From assembly GCA_964371695.1 (NCBI GenBank), contig CAYJOG010000140.1:1-7258 (forward strand): DNA of 7,258 bases, written 5' to 3'. Each line of letters opens with the position of its first letter. Within the stretch, counting starts at the first letter, position 1. The notes under the pieces were generated by a model. The model saw nothing but the letters and a program-made list of their open reading frames with translations, was not told the origin of the DNA and searched no databases. Of this stretch, positions 1 through 6,459 are shown piece by piece. A program made the position numbers and the translations under genes. Source of the DNA: CAYJOG01 sp964371695 [NCBI: uncultured bacterium] (GTDB taxonomy: Bacteria > CAYJOG01).

Positions 1-97
1 CGGGAATCCAGTAAGACATAAGCAAAAAACCAGTTTTGGTGGGGCAGGCGTCCCGCCTGCCTTTTATATAAACGCAGGCAAGATGCCTGCGCCACCC
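1..97 (+). repeat. Composite interspersed repeat: truncated 'GCGGGAATCCAGT' element plus double hairpin (copy A)
   Basis: The window opens inside a repeat. CGGGAATCCAGT (1-12) is the right half of the hairpin seen complete at 6984-7003. An AT-rich linker and CCAGTTTTGGTGGGGCAGGC (30-49) follow, and 18 of those 20 bases match 7024-7043. Two perfect 8-bp hairpins come next: GGCAGGCG/CGCCTGCC (43-50 with 54-61, loop TCC) and CGCAGGCA/TGCCTGCG (73-80 with 84-91, loop AGA), joined by a short AT-rich linker. A related pair of hairpins lies inverted at 4642-4705. The arrangement resembles REP/BIME-type palindromic elements, but I cannot assign a named family. No reading frame through it looks coding. 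Confidence 0.75.
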
Positions 98-132
98 AAA
101 AATAATAAAATTGGTTTGGTTTTTTGTTTGAT

Positions 133-154
133 GCACGGACAGGAGTGTCCGTGC
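133..154. repeat. Perfect 9-bp hairpin, probable interspersed repeat unit
   Basis: GCACGGACA (133-141) and TGTCCGTGC (146-154) are exact reverse complements around a GGAG loop. The sequence sits between the composite repeat and the first gene. It could be a further repeat unit, or a transcription stop for a gene lying left of the window. It also argues against the furthest upstream in-frame start of the kinase gene (TTG at 124), because that start would translate straight through the hairpin. Confidence 0.6.
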
Positions 155-174
155 CACTGAAAGAATCAAGTAAT

Positions 175-1143
175 ATGGCGGGGATCTTCTTTCGCGCACC
201 CTCTGATTATGAATCGCCGCGCCACCCGCCTTTTATAATCCGCGCCGTGGCGGTGGAAAACCCCTTTGAACACGTGTTACGCGCCTGGCGACCCGGTGTG
301 GGCATTCAACACCTGGAGCCGGTGGAGGCCGGGGCCACCAACACCGCCGCACGGGCCGTGATGCAGGATGGCCAGGAGGTGTTCGTCAAACACGTCTGCG
401 GCACGCCCCGCGAGCAGTGGCAGAGCCAGCGGGCCATGATGAGCGCCCTGCAGCAACTGGGGTTTCCCTCGCTCTATCCCCTGTTTGTGTTGGATGAAAA
501 CGGCGTGGTGATGGAGGTGTACGCCTACCGGCCCGACAACACGCTCAAGTTTCCCAAAACGTACATCTGCCACGAAGGCGGCAAGCTGGTGGCGCAGTTG
601 CACAACACCCCCAGCCCCTATGACCGCCCCTGGCCCCTGAGCTATACGGCGGCGCGGGCCGTGCGCGAAACCCTGCGCGCGCCGGAGGTGGAAGGCGAAG
701 CGGCGTTCTGGCGCGATTTTGAAAACCTGCACACCCAGCTTTTTGCCCAACCTCTGCGGCAGGTGCATTGCCACGGCGACCTGTTTTATGACAACTTCCT
801 GTTTGTGAGCGAAACCGAGAAATACCTGATTGATTTTGAAGACAGTTTTCGCGGGCCGTGGATGGCGGACATCGGCATTGCCCTGATGGCCCTGGGGTTT
901 CGCAACGGTGGTTGGCAGGCTGACCGCGTGGCGGCTTTTTTGTCGGGTTACGAAGAAGGCCACGGTGAGGCGGTGACGTTCCCCCACCTCAGCGAATGGA
1001 CTCGTTATGGCGCCAACGCCCGCAGTTGGTGGCGGCTAAGACACGTGCTGCTGGGCAACACCCGCGTGACCGCCAAACGGGACTGGCGGGAATATCTGAA
1101 CCTGCCCGACGTGGAAGACGCCATGAGTCAATGCGGAAAATGA
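175..1143 (+). CDS. APH-family phosphotransferase (protein-kinase-like fold small-molecule kinase)
   Basis: A predicted cytoplasmic kinase-fold enzyme of the aminoglycoside phosphotransferase / type II homoserine kinase / choline kinase superfamily, which transfers phosphate from ATP to a small-molecule hydroxyl. Counting from the ATG at 175, a glycine loop (VEAGATN, about residues 50-56) precedes the likely ATP-binding lysine in VFVKH (K72). The catalytic loop is HGDLFYDN (H200, D202 catalytic, N207) and the metal-binding motif is IDFED (D220), so all core catalytic residues are present. Tryptophan-rich helices end the protein. The substrate cannot be read from sequence; resistance should not be assumed. 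The start is uncertain: ATG 175 has only a weak ribosome-binding site, GTG 247 or 253 sits just after a TATAAT box, and TTG 124 lies before the hairpin. It is followed by 133 bases of non-coding DNA and so is probably monocistronic. Confidence 0.85.
   Translation: MAGIFFRAPSDYESPRHPPFIIRAVAVENPFEHVLRAWRPGVGIQHLEPVEAGATNTAARAVMQDGQEVFVKHVCGTPREQWQSQRAMMSALQQLGFPSLYPLFVLDENGVVMEVYAYRPDNTLKFPKTYICHEGGKLVAQLHNTPSPYDRPWPLSYTAARAVRETLRAPEVEGEAAFWRDFENLHTQLFAQPLRQVHCHGDLFYDNFLFVSETEKYLIDFEDSFRGPWMADIGIALMALGFRNGGWQADRVAAFLSGYEEGHGEAVTFPHLSEWTRYGANARSWWRLRHVLLGNTRVTAKRDWREYLNLPDVEDAMSQCGK
234..239 (+). promoter_or_regulatory. Perfect TATAAT -10-like box inside the 5' end of the kinase ORF
   Basis: TATAAT lies at 234-239, and an in-frame GTG begins at 247, seven bases later. 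No clear -35 element is seen around 210-217 and there is no Shine-Dalgarno sequence. If the box is real, transcription would begin at or next to the GTG, giving a leaderless message and an enzyme 24 residues shorter than the ATG-175 form. The kinase fold would still be complete. The match may be chance. Confidence 0.25.
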
Positions 1144-1210
1144 CGCCTTTTTGAGGACATTGAAAAAACTGGTTTTTTGTTAGGATTAGGGCGTATTTAC
1201 ATTTTTGGGC

Positions 1211-1216
1211 TAAAAT
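1211..1216 (+). promoter_or_regulatory. Candidate -10 box (TAAAAT) for the hybrid histidine kinase
   Basis: The 133-base gap between the kinase and the histidine kinase is AT-rich, unlike the genes either side. It contains TAAAAT at 1211-1216, about 60 bases before the start codon. TTTACA at 1196-1201 is too close (9 bases) to be its -35 element, and nothing good lies at 17 bases, so the call is weak. Near the left edge of the gap, AAAAAACTGGTTTTTT (around 1163-1178) is a small AT-only inverted repeat that might help end the upstream transcript. Confidence 0.25.
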
Positions 1217-1263
1217 CACAAATTTCTTGCGATTGGCCCAGTCTCCTTGCATCCTCTTTGTTC

Positions 1264-1269
1264 GGAGAG
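1264..1269 (+). promoter_or_regulatory. Ribosome binding site GGAGAG that fixes the histidine kinase start
   Basis: GGAGAG lies seven bases before ATG 1277. This favours ATG 1277 over the in-frame TTG at 1247, whose extra ten codons run through the ribosome binding site itself. Confidence 0.75.
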
Positions 1270-1276
1270 CAGAAAC

Positions 1277-2827
1277 ATGTCCGGGGTTGAAGAAAAATCA
1301 TTTAACCAGGTCGCACGCGGTGTTCTGGACAACCTTTTGGAGGGTTGTCAGGTGATTGATTTCAACTGGCGGTATCGCTATGTCAACGATGCGCTCATTA
1401 CCCAGGGGCGGCAGTCTGAGGAGCAGCTTTTGGGTCAGACCATGATGGCGTGTTACCCCGGCATCGAAAAAACTCTCGTTTTTGAAAAAATCGCGCAATG
1501 CATGACACAGCGCAAGCACGATCGCATGGAAAACGAGTTCACCTACCCCGATGGCGCAAAGGGCTGGTTTGAACTGCGTTTTGTGCCGGTGCCAGAGGGG
1601 GTCTGCATCCTTTCTCTGGACATCACCCATCAAAAAAACACCGCAGCGTCTCTGGCGCGAACGGAAGAACAATTGCGGCATGCACAAAAAATGGAAGCGG
1701 TGGGGCGGCTGGCGGCGGGGGTGGCCCACGACTTCAACAACATTTTGTCCGTGGTGCTGAGCTACACCAGCATGCTCATCGACGAACTGCACGAGGACAA
1801 CCCGATGCACGCCGACCTTGAGGAAATCAAAAAGGCTGGTGAGCGCGCCGCAGGGTTGACCCGCCAGTTACTCACCTTCAGCCGCCAACAGTTGTTGAAG
1901 CCCCAGGTGCTGGACCTCAACGTACTCATCACCCGGACAGAAAAAATGCTCCGCCGCATGGCGGGAGAAGGCGTGGCGGTGAAAGTTGTTCTGGGCGACG
2001 CGCTGGGCAAAGTCAAGGCCGACCCCGGACACCTTGAACAGGTGCTGATGAACCTTGTTGTCAATGCCTGCGACGCCATGCCGGGTGGTGGCAAGCTGAC
2101 CATTGAAACACAGAACATCAATCTGGATGAAGCGTATTCGTCTGAGCATTTTGGCTCGGCGCCAGGCGCCTGCGTGATGCTGGCGATAAGCGACACCGGC
2201 ATTGGCATGGACAAGGAAATCCAGCAGCGTATTTTTGAGCCGTTCTTCACCACAAAGGAGAAAGGGAAAGGCACTGGGCTGGGTTTGTCCACCGTTTTTG
2301 GCATTGTCCGCCAGAGTGGCGGAAACATTTGGGTGTACAGCGAGCCGGGCCGGGGCAGCACGTTCAAGATTTACCTGCCCCGCACCGGCGAAACCGAAAT
2401 CCCCGAGTCGCCGCCAACGCCGACAAGGAGCTTTCGGGGGACCGAAACGGTGCTTCTGGTGGAGGATGAGGAACAGCTTCGTGTTGTCGTTCGGGGAATC
2501 CTGCGGCGCAACGGTTACCACCTCATCGAGGCCAGAGACGGCGAAGAGGCGTTGCGGATGAGCGAAAACCACCAGGAGAAAATCCATCTTCTTCTGACAG
2601 ACGTGGTGATGCCGCACATGAATGGTCCGGAACTGGCCGAACGATTGCTGCCGACGCGCCCGGATATGCGGGTGTTGTACATGTCTGGTTATACCGAAGA
2701 CGCCATCGTGCATCACCGTGTTGTATCGCCTGGTGTCGCCCTGCTGCAAAAACCCATCACGCCCGAAGCGCTTTTGAGACGTGTTCGTGTGGCTCTGGAT
2801 GCCCCTCTCCCGGAACCGGAAGGCTAG
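1277..2827 (+). CDS. Hybrid sensor histidine kinase: PAS - HisKA - HATPase_c - receiver
   Basis: A 516-residue hybrid two-component kinase that senses through a PAS domain, autophosphorylates on histidine and passes phosphate to its own receiver. Residues about 12-120 form the PAS domain. The dimerisation helix carries the H-box GVAHDFNNIL, with phosphoaccepting H151. The ATPase domain shows the N-box (N263 in MNLVVNACDAM), the G1 motif DTGIG (D306), an F-box-like FEPFFTT and the G2 motif GTGLGL (332-337). A Pro/Thr-rich linker (about 371-388) leads to a receiver with acidic pocket E396/D397, phosphoacceptor D442, S470 and K492, all intact. There is no transmembrane segment or signal peptide, so it is probably cytosolic. 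No histidine phosphotransfer domain, DNA-binding domain or neighbouring response regulator is present, so the output partner must be encoded elsewhere. The signal is unknown. Confidence 0.95.
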   Translation: MSGVEEKSFNQVARGVLDNLLEGCQVIDFNWRYRYVNDALITQGRQSEEQLLGQTMMACYPGIEKTLVFEKIAQCMTQRKHDRMENEFTYPDGAKGWFELRFVPVPEGVCILSLDITHQKNTAASLARTEEQLRHAQKMEAVGRLAAGVAHDFNNILSVVLSYTSMLIDELHEDNPMHADLEEIKKAGERAAGLTRQLLTFSRQQLLKPQVLDLNVLITRTEKMLRRMAGEGVAVKVVLGDALGKVKADPGHLEQVLMNLVVNACDAMPGGGKLTIETQNINLDEAYSSEHFGSAPGACVMLAISDTGIGMDKEIQQRIFEPFFTTKEKGKGTGLGLSTVFGIVRQSGGNIWVYSEPGRGSTFKIYLPRTGETEIPESPPTPTRSFRGTETVLLVEDEEQLRVVVRGILRRNGYHLIEARDGEEALRMSENHQEKIHLLLTDVVMPHMNGPELAERLLPTRPDMRVLYMSGYTEDAIVHHRVVSPGVALLQKPITPEALLRRVRVALDAPLPEPEG

Positions 2828-2848
2828 CAGGGTGTTGTTCACCAGCCT
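2821..2848 (+). terminator. Imperfect hairpin at the histidine kinase stop codon, possible terminator
   Basis: AGGCT (2821-2825) pairs with AGCCT (2844-2848), and after a five-base bulge GGTG (2831-2834) pairs with CACC (2840-2843). The stop codon TAG lies inside it. The only T-run is a short ATTTTT about ten bases after the stem, so this would be a weak intrinsic terminator. Its AGCAGGGTGTT (2826-2836) also occurs in the perfect hairpin at 4711-4744, which suggests a decayed repeat. The rest of the 120-base gap to the radical SAM gene shows no clear promoter. Confidence 0.35.
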
Positions 2849-2947
2849 GTCGGCGCAATTTTTGCACTGACACGGGAAGCCCCATTGACTCATTTTGCCG
2901 ATATCTCCTGAAATCGACAGGATGGGCTGTAGACTTTTTCACCTGCC

Positions 2948-4555
2948 ATGGATGTTGTGCTGCTGGGCCATTCCAGTCGTTGGGAGCCAAGTTACTGTTA
3001 CGGCCTTGGCCGGATCAAGGCGTTTTTGAACAGCCGCCTGCCCCAGGCCCAGGTGCTGCTGCTGGATCACCAGGCCGCCGACGACGAAGACGAAGACCTG
3101 GAAAAAATCGTGGCGGCCAACCCCAAGGTGGTGGGGCTGGGGACGTATCTGTGGAACCTGCCCCGCGTGGTGCGTCTGGCGCCCCGCTTAAGAGCAGCTC
3201 TACCCGATGCCCTGGTGGTGCTGGGGGGCAACAGTGTTTCGGCCTATGACCGGGTGAAGGCCCCCGGCCCGGGGCCGCATTTTGTGATTCAGGGTGATGG
3301 TGAGCGGGTGTTTTCGCATCTTGTGGAACAGGCCCTGTCTGGCGCGCTGGCCGCGCCGCCAGAGGGGCCGCCCGCCTTCTACACACAGGCCCACGACATC
3401 ACCTGTCTGGATGACCTTGGCTCGCCCTATCTCATGGGTCTGCAAAAACCGGAGATCCAGATGATTCGTCTGGAGACCAGCCGGGGCTGCCTGTTTCACT
3501 GCGCTTTTTGTGTGCACAGCACCAAGCCCGGCGGCATGAATTATTTCTCCATTCCGTTTCTGGAAAAGGAGTTTCGGTGGATTCTGGAACAGGGTTATTC
3601 CATCGTGCAGATTGTGGACACGGCCCTGAACTATCACACCGAGCGGCTGGCGGAACTCTCGGCCCTCATGACCCGCGTAGACCCGGCCCAGCGGCTGGAA
3701 TACGACATCTGCCTGCACACCGATTATCTGAACGACCAGCAGTTTGAAAGCCTCAAGCGGTTCCGCGCCTGGAACATTCTGGTGGGCATGAACTCCATCA
3801 ATCCCGACACGTTCAAGGCCCTGAAGCGGCGTGTTCAGCCAGATCGTTTCGCCCGTTCCGTGAGTCGCCTTTCCAAAGAAATCTTTCGCCCTGTGGTGTC
3901 GGTGCTGCTGGGGTTGCCGGGCGACACGGTGGAAGGGTTCCGGCGCACGCTGGATTTTTGCGCGGGGCTGGATGTGCACGTGGACATCAACGAACTGCTA
4001 GTGGTGCCGGAGACCAGTTATTTTGAAAACGCTGACCAGTTGGGGCTGGTGTTTGACCTGGAGCGCAGTGGCAAGGTGGTGCATGGCCCCACGCTGAGCG
4101 CCGAAGACCTGAAGGCCATGGCGGCCATGGCGGATGAATATGTCACGCGCCACAAGGGAGACGCCCGGCGCTGGCGCTTCATGCGGGCCTATCAGACCGA
4201 TGAAAAACTCACGGTGCCGTGGCGGCTCTCGCAGCATCTTTCGCGCCTGGGCATTGGCGGGGCGGTGTCCTCGCGGCCCTTTGCCTTGGAGGGTTGGCGG
4301 CTGGAGGCAGTGGACGAGGACTTTCACCCTGACACGTTGTGCCTGAACTTTTCACGTAGCGGCGAGGCGCTTTTGCGGGTGCTGCTGTCGCCCGCCAACG
4401 CGGGCCAGGGGTCGTTTGCCCACACGCGGTTTTTTAACGTGAGTTTCGCCACCGATGCGCCGGGGGGCCTCACGCCGCCCGGTGTGCTGCGTTTCATGGA
4501 GCGTTTCAGCCACGTGGTGAAAGAAGCCGAAGCCCGTTTGCCCCAGGCGGGGTAA
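2948..4555 (+). CDS. B12-binding-domain radical SAM protein
   Basis: A 535-residue predicted radical S-adenosylmethionine enzyme of the cobalamin-binding-domain class (COG1032-like). The N-terminal Rossmann-like domain (about 1-135) has a first strand MDVVLLGHSS, the signature VVGLGTYLWN (61-70), then VVLGGNSVSAY (90-100) and IQGDGER (114-120). It lacks the DxHxxG cobalt-ligand motif, so any cobalamin would be bound base-off/His-off, or not bound at all. The radical SAM core carries RGCLFHCAFC, a CxxxCxxC triad (C181, C185, C188) for the [4Fe-4S] cluster, followed by a (βα) barrel with LGLPGDT (321-327). The C-terminal 150 residues are uncharacterised. Substrate and reaction are unknown; relatives include methyltransferases and ring-forming enzymes. 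ATG 2948 begins directly at the first strand, but no Shine-Dalgarno sequence precedes it. No partner gene lies alongside. Confidence 0.9.
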   Translation: MDVVLLGHSSRWEPSYCYGLGRIKAFLNSRLPQAQVLLLDHQAADDEDEDLEKIVAANPKVVGLGTYLWNLPRVVRLAPRLRAALPDALVVLGGNSVSAYDRVKAPGPGPHFVIQGDGERVFSHLVEQALSGALAAPPEGPPAFYTQAHDITCLDDLGSPYLMGLQKPEIQMIRLETSRGCLFHCAFCVHSTKPGGMNYFSIPFLEKEFRWILEQGYSIVQIVDTALNYHTERLAELSALMTRVDPAQRLEYDICLHTDYLNDQQFESLKRFRAWNILVGMNSINPDTFKALKRRVQPDRFARSVSRLSKEIFRPVVSVLLGLPGDTVEGFRRTLDFCAGLDVHVDINELLVVPETSYFENADQLGLVFDLERSGKVVHGPTLSAEDLKAMAAMADEYVTRHKGDARRWRFMRAYQTDEKLTVPWRLSQHLSRLGIGGAVSSRPFALEGWRLEAVDEDFHPDTLCLNFSRSGEALLRVLLSPANAGQGSFAHTRFFNVSFATDAPGGLTPPGVLRFMERFSHVVKEAEARLPQAG

Positions 4556-4601
4556 TGGGCGCGGGTGATTTTTTTGGGAGAAGCGGCAGCATATTGATGC
4601 G

Positions 4602-4617
4602 GCCGGGCGCGCCCGGC
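4602..4617. repeat. Perfect 16-base GC palindrome in the convergent gene junction
   Basis: GCCGGGCGCGCCCGGC (4602-4617) is its own reverse complement. It lies 47 bases after the radical SAM stop codon, beyond a seven-T run (about 4569-4575). It may form a hairpin or cruciform and add to termination. Nothing in this 153-base junction looks coding. Confidence 0.5.
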
Positions 4618-4641
4618 GGCGCGGCGCAGTAGGGCCAGTAG

Positions 4642-4705
4642 CCACGGGCGTCCCCGCCTGTGGTCTAGCCTGCGTTCATGTGCAAGGCGGGCGAGGACGC
4701 CCGCC
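4642..4705 (-). repeat. Double-hairpin interspersed repeat (copy B, inverted relative to the window ends)
   Basis: Read on the minus strand, GGCGGGCG/CGCCCGCC (4686-4693 with 4698-4705, loop AGGA on the plus strand) is followed by a linker containing GAACGCAGGC and then a second 9-bp stem with one G-T pair (4642-4650 with 4655-4663). The order matches copy A at 39-91: TGGGGC(A/G)GGCGTCC, first stem, short linker, AACGCAGGC, second stem. In copy B the bases of the second stem differ, but it still pairs. It sits between two convergent genes, a usual place for REP-like elements, and may act as a bidirectional terminator or mRNA 3' stabiliser. Confidence 0.65.
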
Positions 4706-4708
4706 CCA

Positions 4709-5908
4709 CTACCCAGCAGGGTGTTTATCAACACCCTGCTGGGTATTACAGGCTTCCCCCATCACCCTCGACACTGACAGCGCCATCCAGTCCCCCAGCC
4801 GGTGGCTGTCGTGGTGGGTGATGGCGCGCTCGCGGGCAGCCGTGCCCAGACGGGTGCGCAGGTCCGGTGAGTCCGCCAGGGCGGCCAGGGCCTGGGCCAG
4901 AGCGTTGGCGTCGCCGGGGGGAATCAGAAGACCGGCGTTCTTGACCAGCGCCGCCGCGTCGCCCAGTTCACTCGCTACCACGGCCCGGCCCGACATCATG
5001 GCCTCTGCCAGTTTGATGGGCAGTTGGGCGCGGGCGGCGGGGCGGTCCAGCGTGGGCAGGGCCACCACGTCCGCCGCCGCCAGAAAATCCGGCACTTCCC
5101 CCGCCCCCACGCGCCCCAGGGGCTGAAACCGCGGCCCCAGACGCGCCCGCCACGGGGCCAGCGCCGGGTCATCCGCCGCCGCTCCCAGCAGCGCCAGCAC
5201 CACGCCGGGGCGGCCGCACCCTTCCACCGCCTTCACCAGCACCTCAAAGCCCTTGTGTTTGCGCAGCGTGCCGCTGAAGAGCACCACCGTGTGATTGTCG
5301 TCCCAGGCCAGCCCGCCGCGTTTTGCCGCACGCTGAGACAACGCCGCCAACCAGGGGGCCGGGTCCACCGGGTGCGGCAGCAAATCGCCGCCAAACTTCT
5401 GCACCAGCACCGAGGTGGCGCACCAGCGGGCCGCCACCCGGCGTGCGAGGTCCTCCATGGCCACGAGCCGGTGTACACCAAAAGGATTGGGCCAGCCCAG
5501 GAGGGTTTTGTAGGCCCGCACCCAGGCGGGGCGCTGGTGGTGAAAGGCCAGTTCGTCGTCGTCGATGTCCACGATCACGCGCCCCGGCCCCATCGCCTGC
5601 ACGGCCAGACCCAGGCTGGCGGGGCGGGGTTTGAGGGCCACCACCACGTCGGGCGAGCTTTCGCGCACGGCCTGTTGCAGCCGCGCCAGGGCTGGGCGGG
5701 CCAGCAGGCCGGTGGGGGCGGCCACGGCATGCACCGGCCAGCGGCCTTCGCTGCCCCGCAGGCTGTTGTGCAGCGCACCGCCCCGTGGCAGCAGCCCCGC
5801 CAGAGAAATACGGGCGTGGGGTTCCAGCGCCTTCATCAGCAGCAGCCCCCGCGTGACGCCGTTGCCCGACAGGTTGTGGCATACAAAGGTCACGCGGGGC
5901 GCGGGCAT
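4709..5908 (-). CDS. Glycosyltransferase, GT4-like (GT-B fold)
   Basis: A 399-residue predicted cytoplasmic or membrane-associated retaining glycosyltransferase that moves a sugar from a nucleotide-sugar donor, probably into a surface polysaccharide or glycolipid; the acceptor is unknown. The N-terminal half has the VTFVCHNLSGNGVTRG opening (6-21) and DIDDDEL (114-120). The C-terminal donor domain carries FSGTLRKHKGFEVL (211-224, the phosphate-binding Lys region), VGAGEVPDFLAAADVVALPT (267-286) and PIKLAEAMMSGRAVVAS (297-313), with E302 as the second Glu of the EX7E motif. The first Glu position is Ala (A294). AGLLIPPGD (325-333) closes the donor site. Residues 389-399 are encoded by the hairpin at 4711-4744 and are probably an acquired tail. 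It begins 33 bases after the membrane protein stop. No Shine-Dalgarno sequence is visible; CATAAT (5915-5920) stands six bases before the ATG. Confidence 0.9.
   Translation of the reverse strand: MPAPRVTFVCHNLSGNGVTRGLLLMKALEPHARISLAGLLPRGGALHNSLRGSEGRWPVHAVAAPTGLLARPALARLQQAVRESSPDVVVALKPRPASLGLAVQAMGPGRVIVDIDDDELAFHHQRPAWVRAYKTLLGWPNPFGVHRLVAMEDLARRVAARWCATSVLVQKFGGDLLPHPVDPAPWLAALSQRAAKRGGLAWDDNHTVVLFSGTLRKHKGFEVLVKAVEGCGRPGVVLALLGAAADDPALAPWRARLGPRFQPLGRVGAGEVPDFLAAADVVALPTLDRPAARAQLPIKLAEAMMSGRAVVASELGDAAALVKNAGLLIPPGDANALAQALAALADSPDLRTRLGTAARERAITHHDSHRLGDWMALSVSRVMGEACNTQQGVDKHPAG
4711..4744. terminator. Perfect 15-bp hairpin with tetraloop overlapping the glycosyltransferase 3' end
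   Basis: ACCCAGCAGGGTGTT (4711-4725) and AACACCCTGCTGGGT (4730-4744) are exact reverse complements with a four-base loop. The stem is the same on either strand, so it could stop transcription from both sides, though no long T-run follows. On the minus strand it contains the last 11 sense codons of the glycosyltransferase and the first base of its TAG stop (4709-4711). It directly abuts repeat copy B. Confidence 0.55.
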
Positions 5909-5941
5909 GGGGGAATTATGGGCTGAAAAACACTGCAGACG

Positions 5942-6421
5942 TCACACCCAGGCCGACCAGACATAAAAACCGGCCATCAGCAGCAACTGGCCCAGAGCGG
6001 CGGCGGGCAGCATCAGCGCCACGCCCCGCAGCACGTCGCCCACGGCGTCCGTCTGATTCATGCCCAGCGCCAGCCGCGCCGCCGTGCGCTGCCACAACAC
6101 CAGGGCCAGCGCCACAAACACGCCCCCCACCGGCAGCCAGGCCAGGGCATAAAAAGCCAATGAGGCCAGATCGGCATGGGCCAGTTGGGGGTCAAGGGCC
6201 GGGTCGGATTGGCCCGCCAGCGCGGCCAGCCAGCCCCGCCGACGCACCCAGGGCATCAGCCGCCGGTGCCAGAGCTGGGCCACGCCCCAGGCCAGCAGCC
6301 AGGTGAGCAGGCACGAAGGCAGGGGGCCATCCAGCGGTGCCAGCGCCACACCCAGGGCCAGGGGGCCCCAGAGCGCCTGAGCGGGCAGCAACAAACCCGA
6401 TGCCGCCGCTGGAATCCTCAC
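5942..6421 (-). CDS. Four-helix integral membrane protein, function unknown
   Basis: I do not recognise this 159-residue protein. It has four hydrophobic stretches, at about residues 9-30, 34-51, 86-110 and 131-157. A basic loop (HRRLMPWVRRRGW, 52-64) follows the second, so that side is probably cytoplasmic. Between the second and third is a polar acidic segment (about 71-86). There is no cysteine pair, haem motif or recognisable catalytic motif. I chose GTG 6421 because AGGA (6429-6432) lies seven bases upstream. An alternative GTG at 6445 would add eight residues and lacks a well-spaced ribosome binding site. Longer forms starting further upstream would overlap the preceding gene in another frame with a low-complexity Arg/Pro-rich sequence. 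It is probably co-transcribed with the genes on either side. Confidence 0.6.
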   Translation of the reverse strand: MRIPAAASGLLLPAQALWGPLALGVALAPLDGPLPSCLLTWLLAWGVAQLWHRRLMPWVRRRGWLAALAGQSDPALDPQLAHADLASLAFYALAWLPVGGVFVALALVLWQRTAARLALGMNQTDAVGDVLRGVALMLPAAALGQLLLMAGFYVWSAWV

Positions 6422-6428
6422 CGCCGTG

Positions 6429-6432
6429 TCCT
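6429..6432 (-). promoter_or_regulatory. Ribosome binding site AGGA that decides the membrane protein start
   Basis: On the minus strand AGGA ends seven bases before GTG 6421. No comparably spaced site precedes the in-frame GTG at 6445. Confidence 0.5.
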
Positions 6433-6459
6433 GCGCTGAAGACACAGCCGAGAAACTTC

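Noticed and set aside
175-1143. Calling the APH-family protein an aminoglycoside resistance enzyme or a homoserine kinase
   Set aside because: Only fold-level kinase motifs are visible; there is no resistance-gene or threonine-biosynthesis context.
1233-1252. Possible sigma-54 promoter (TTGGCCC...TTGCA) before the histidine kinase
   Set aside because: The GG and GC dinucleotides are 12 bases apart rather than the required 10.
5024-5926. 300-residue His/Gln-rich frame on the plus strand opposite the glycosyltransferase
   Set aside because: It is the antisense shadow of a clear GT-B gene, has low-complexity composition and no domain.
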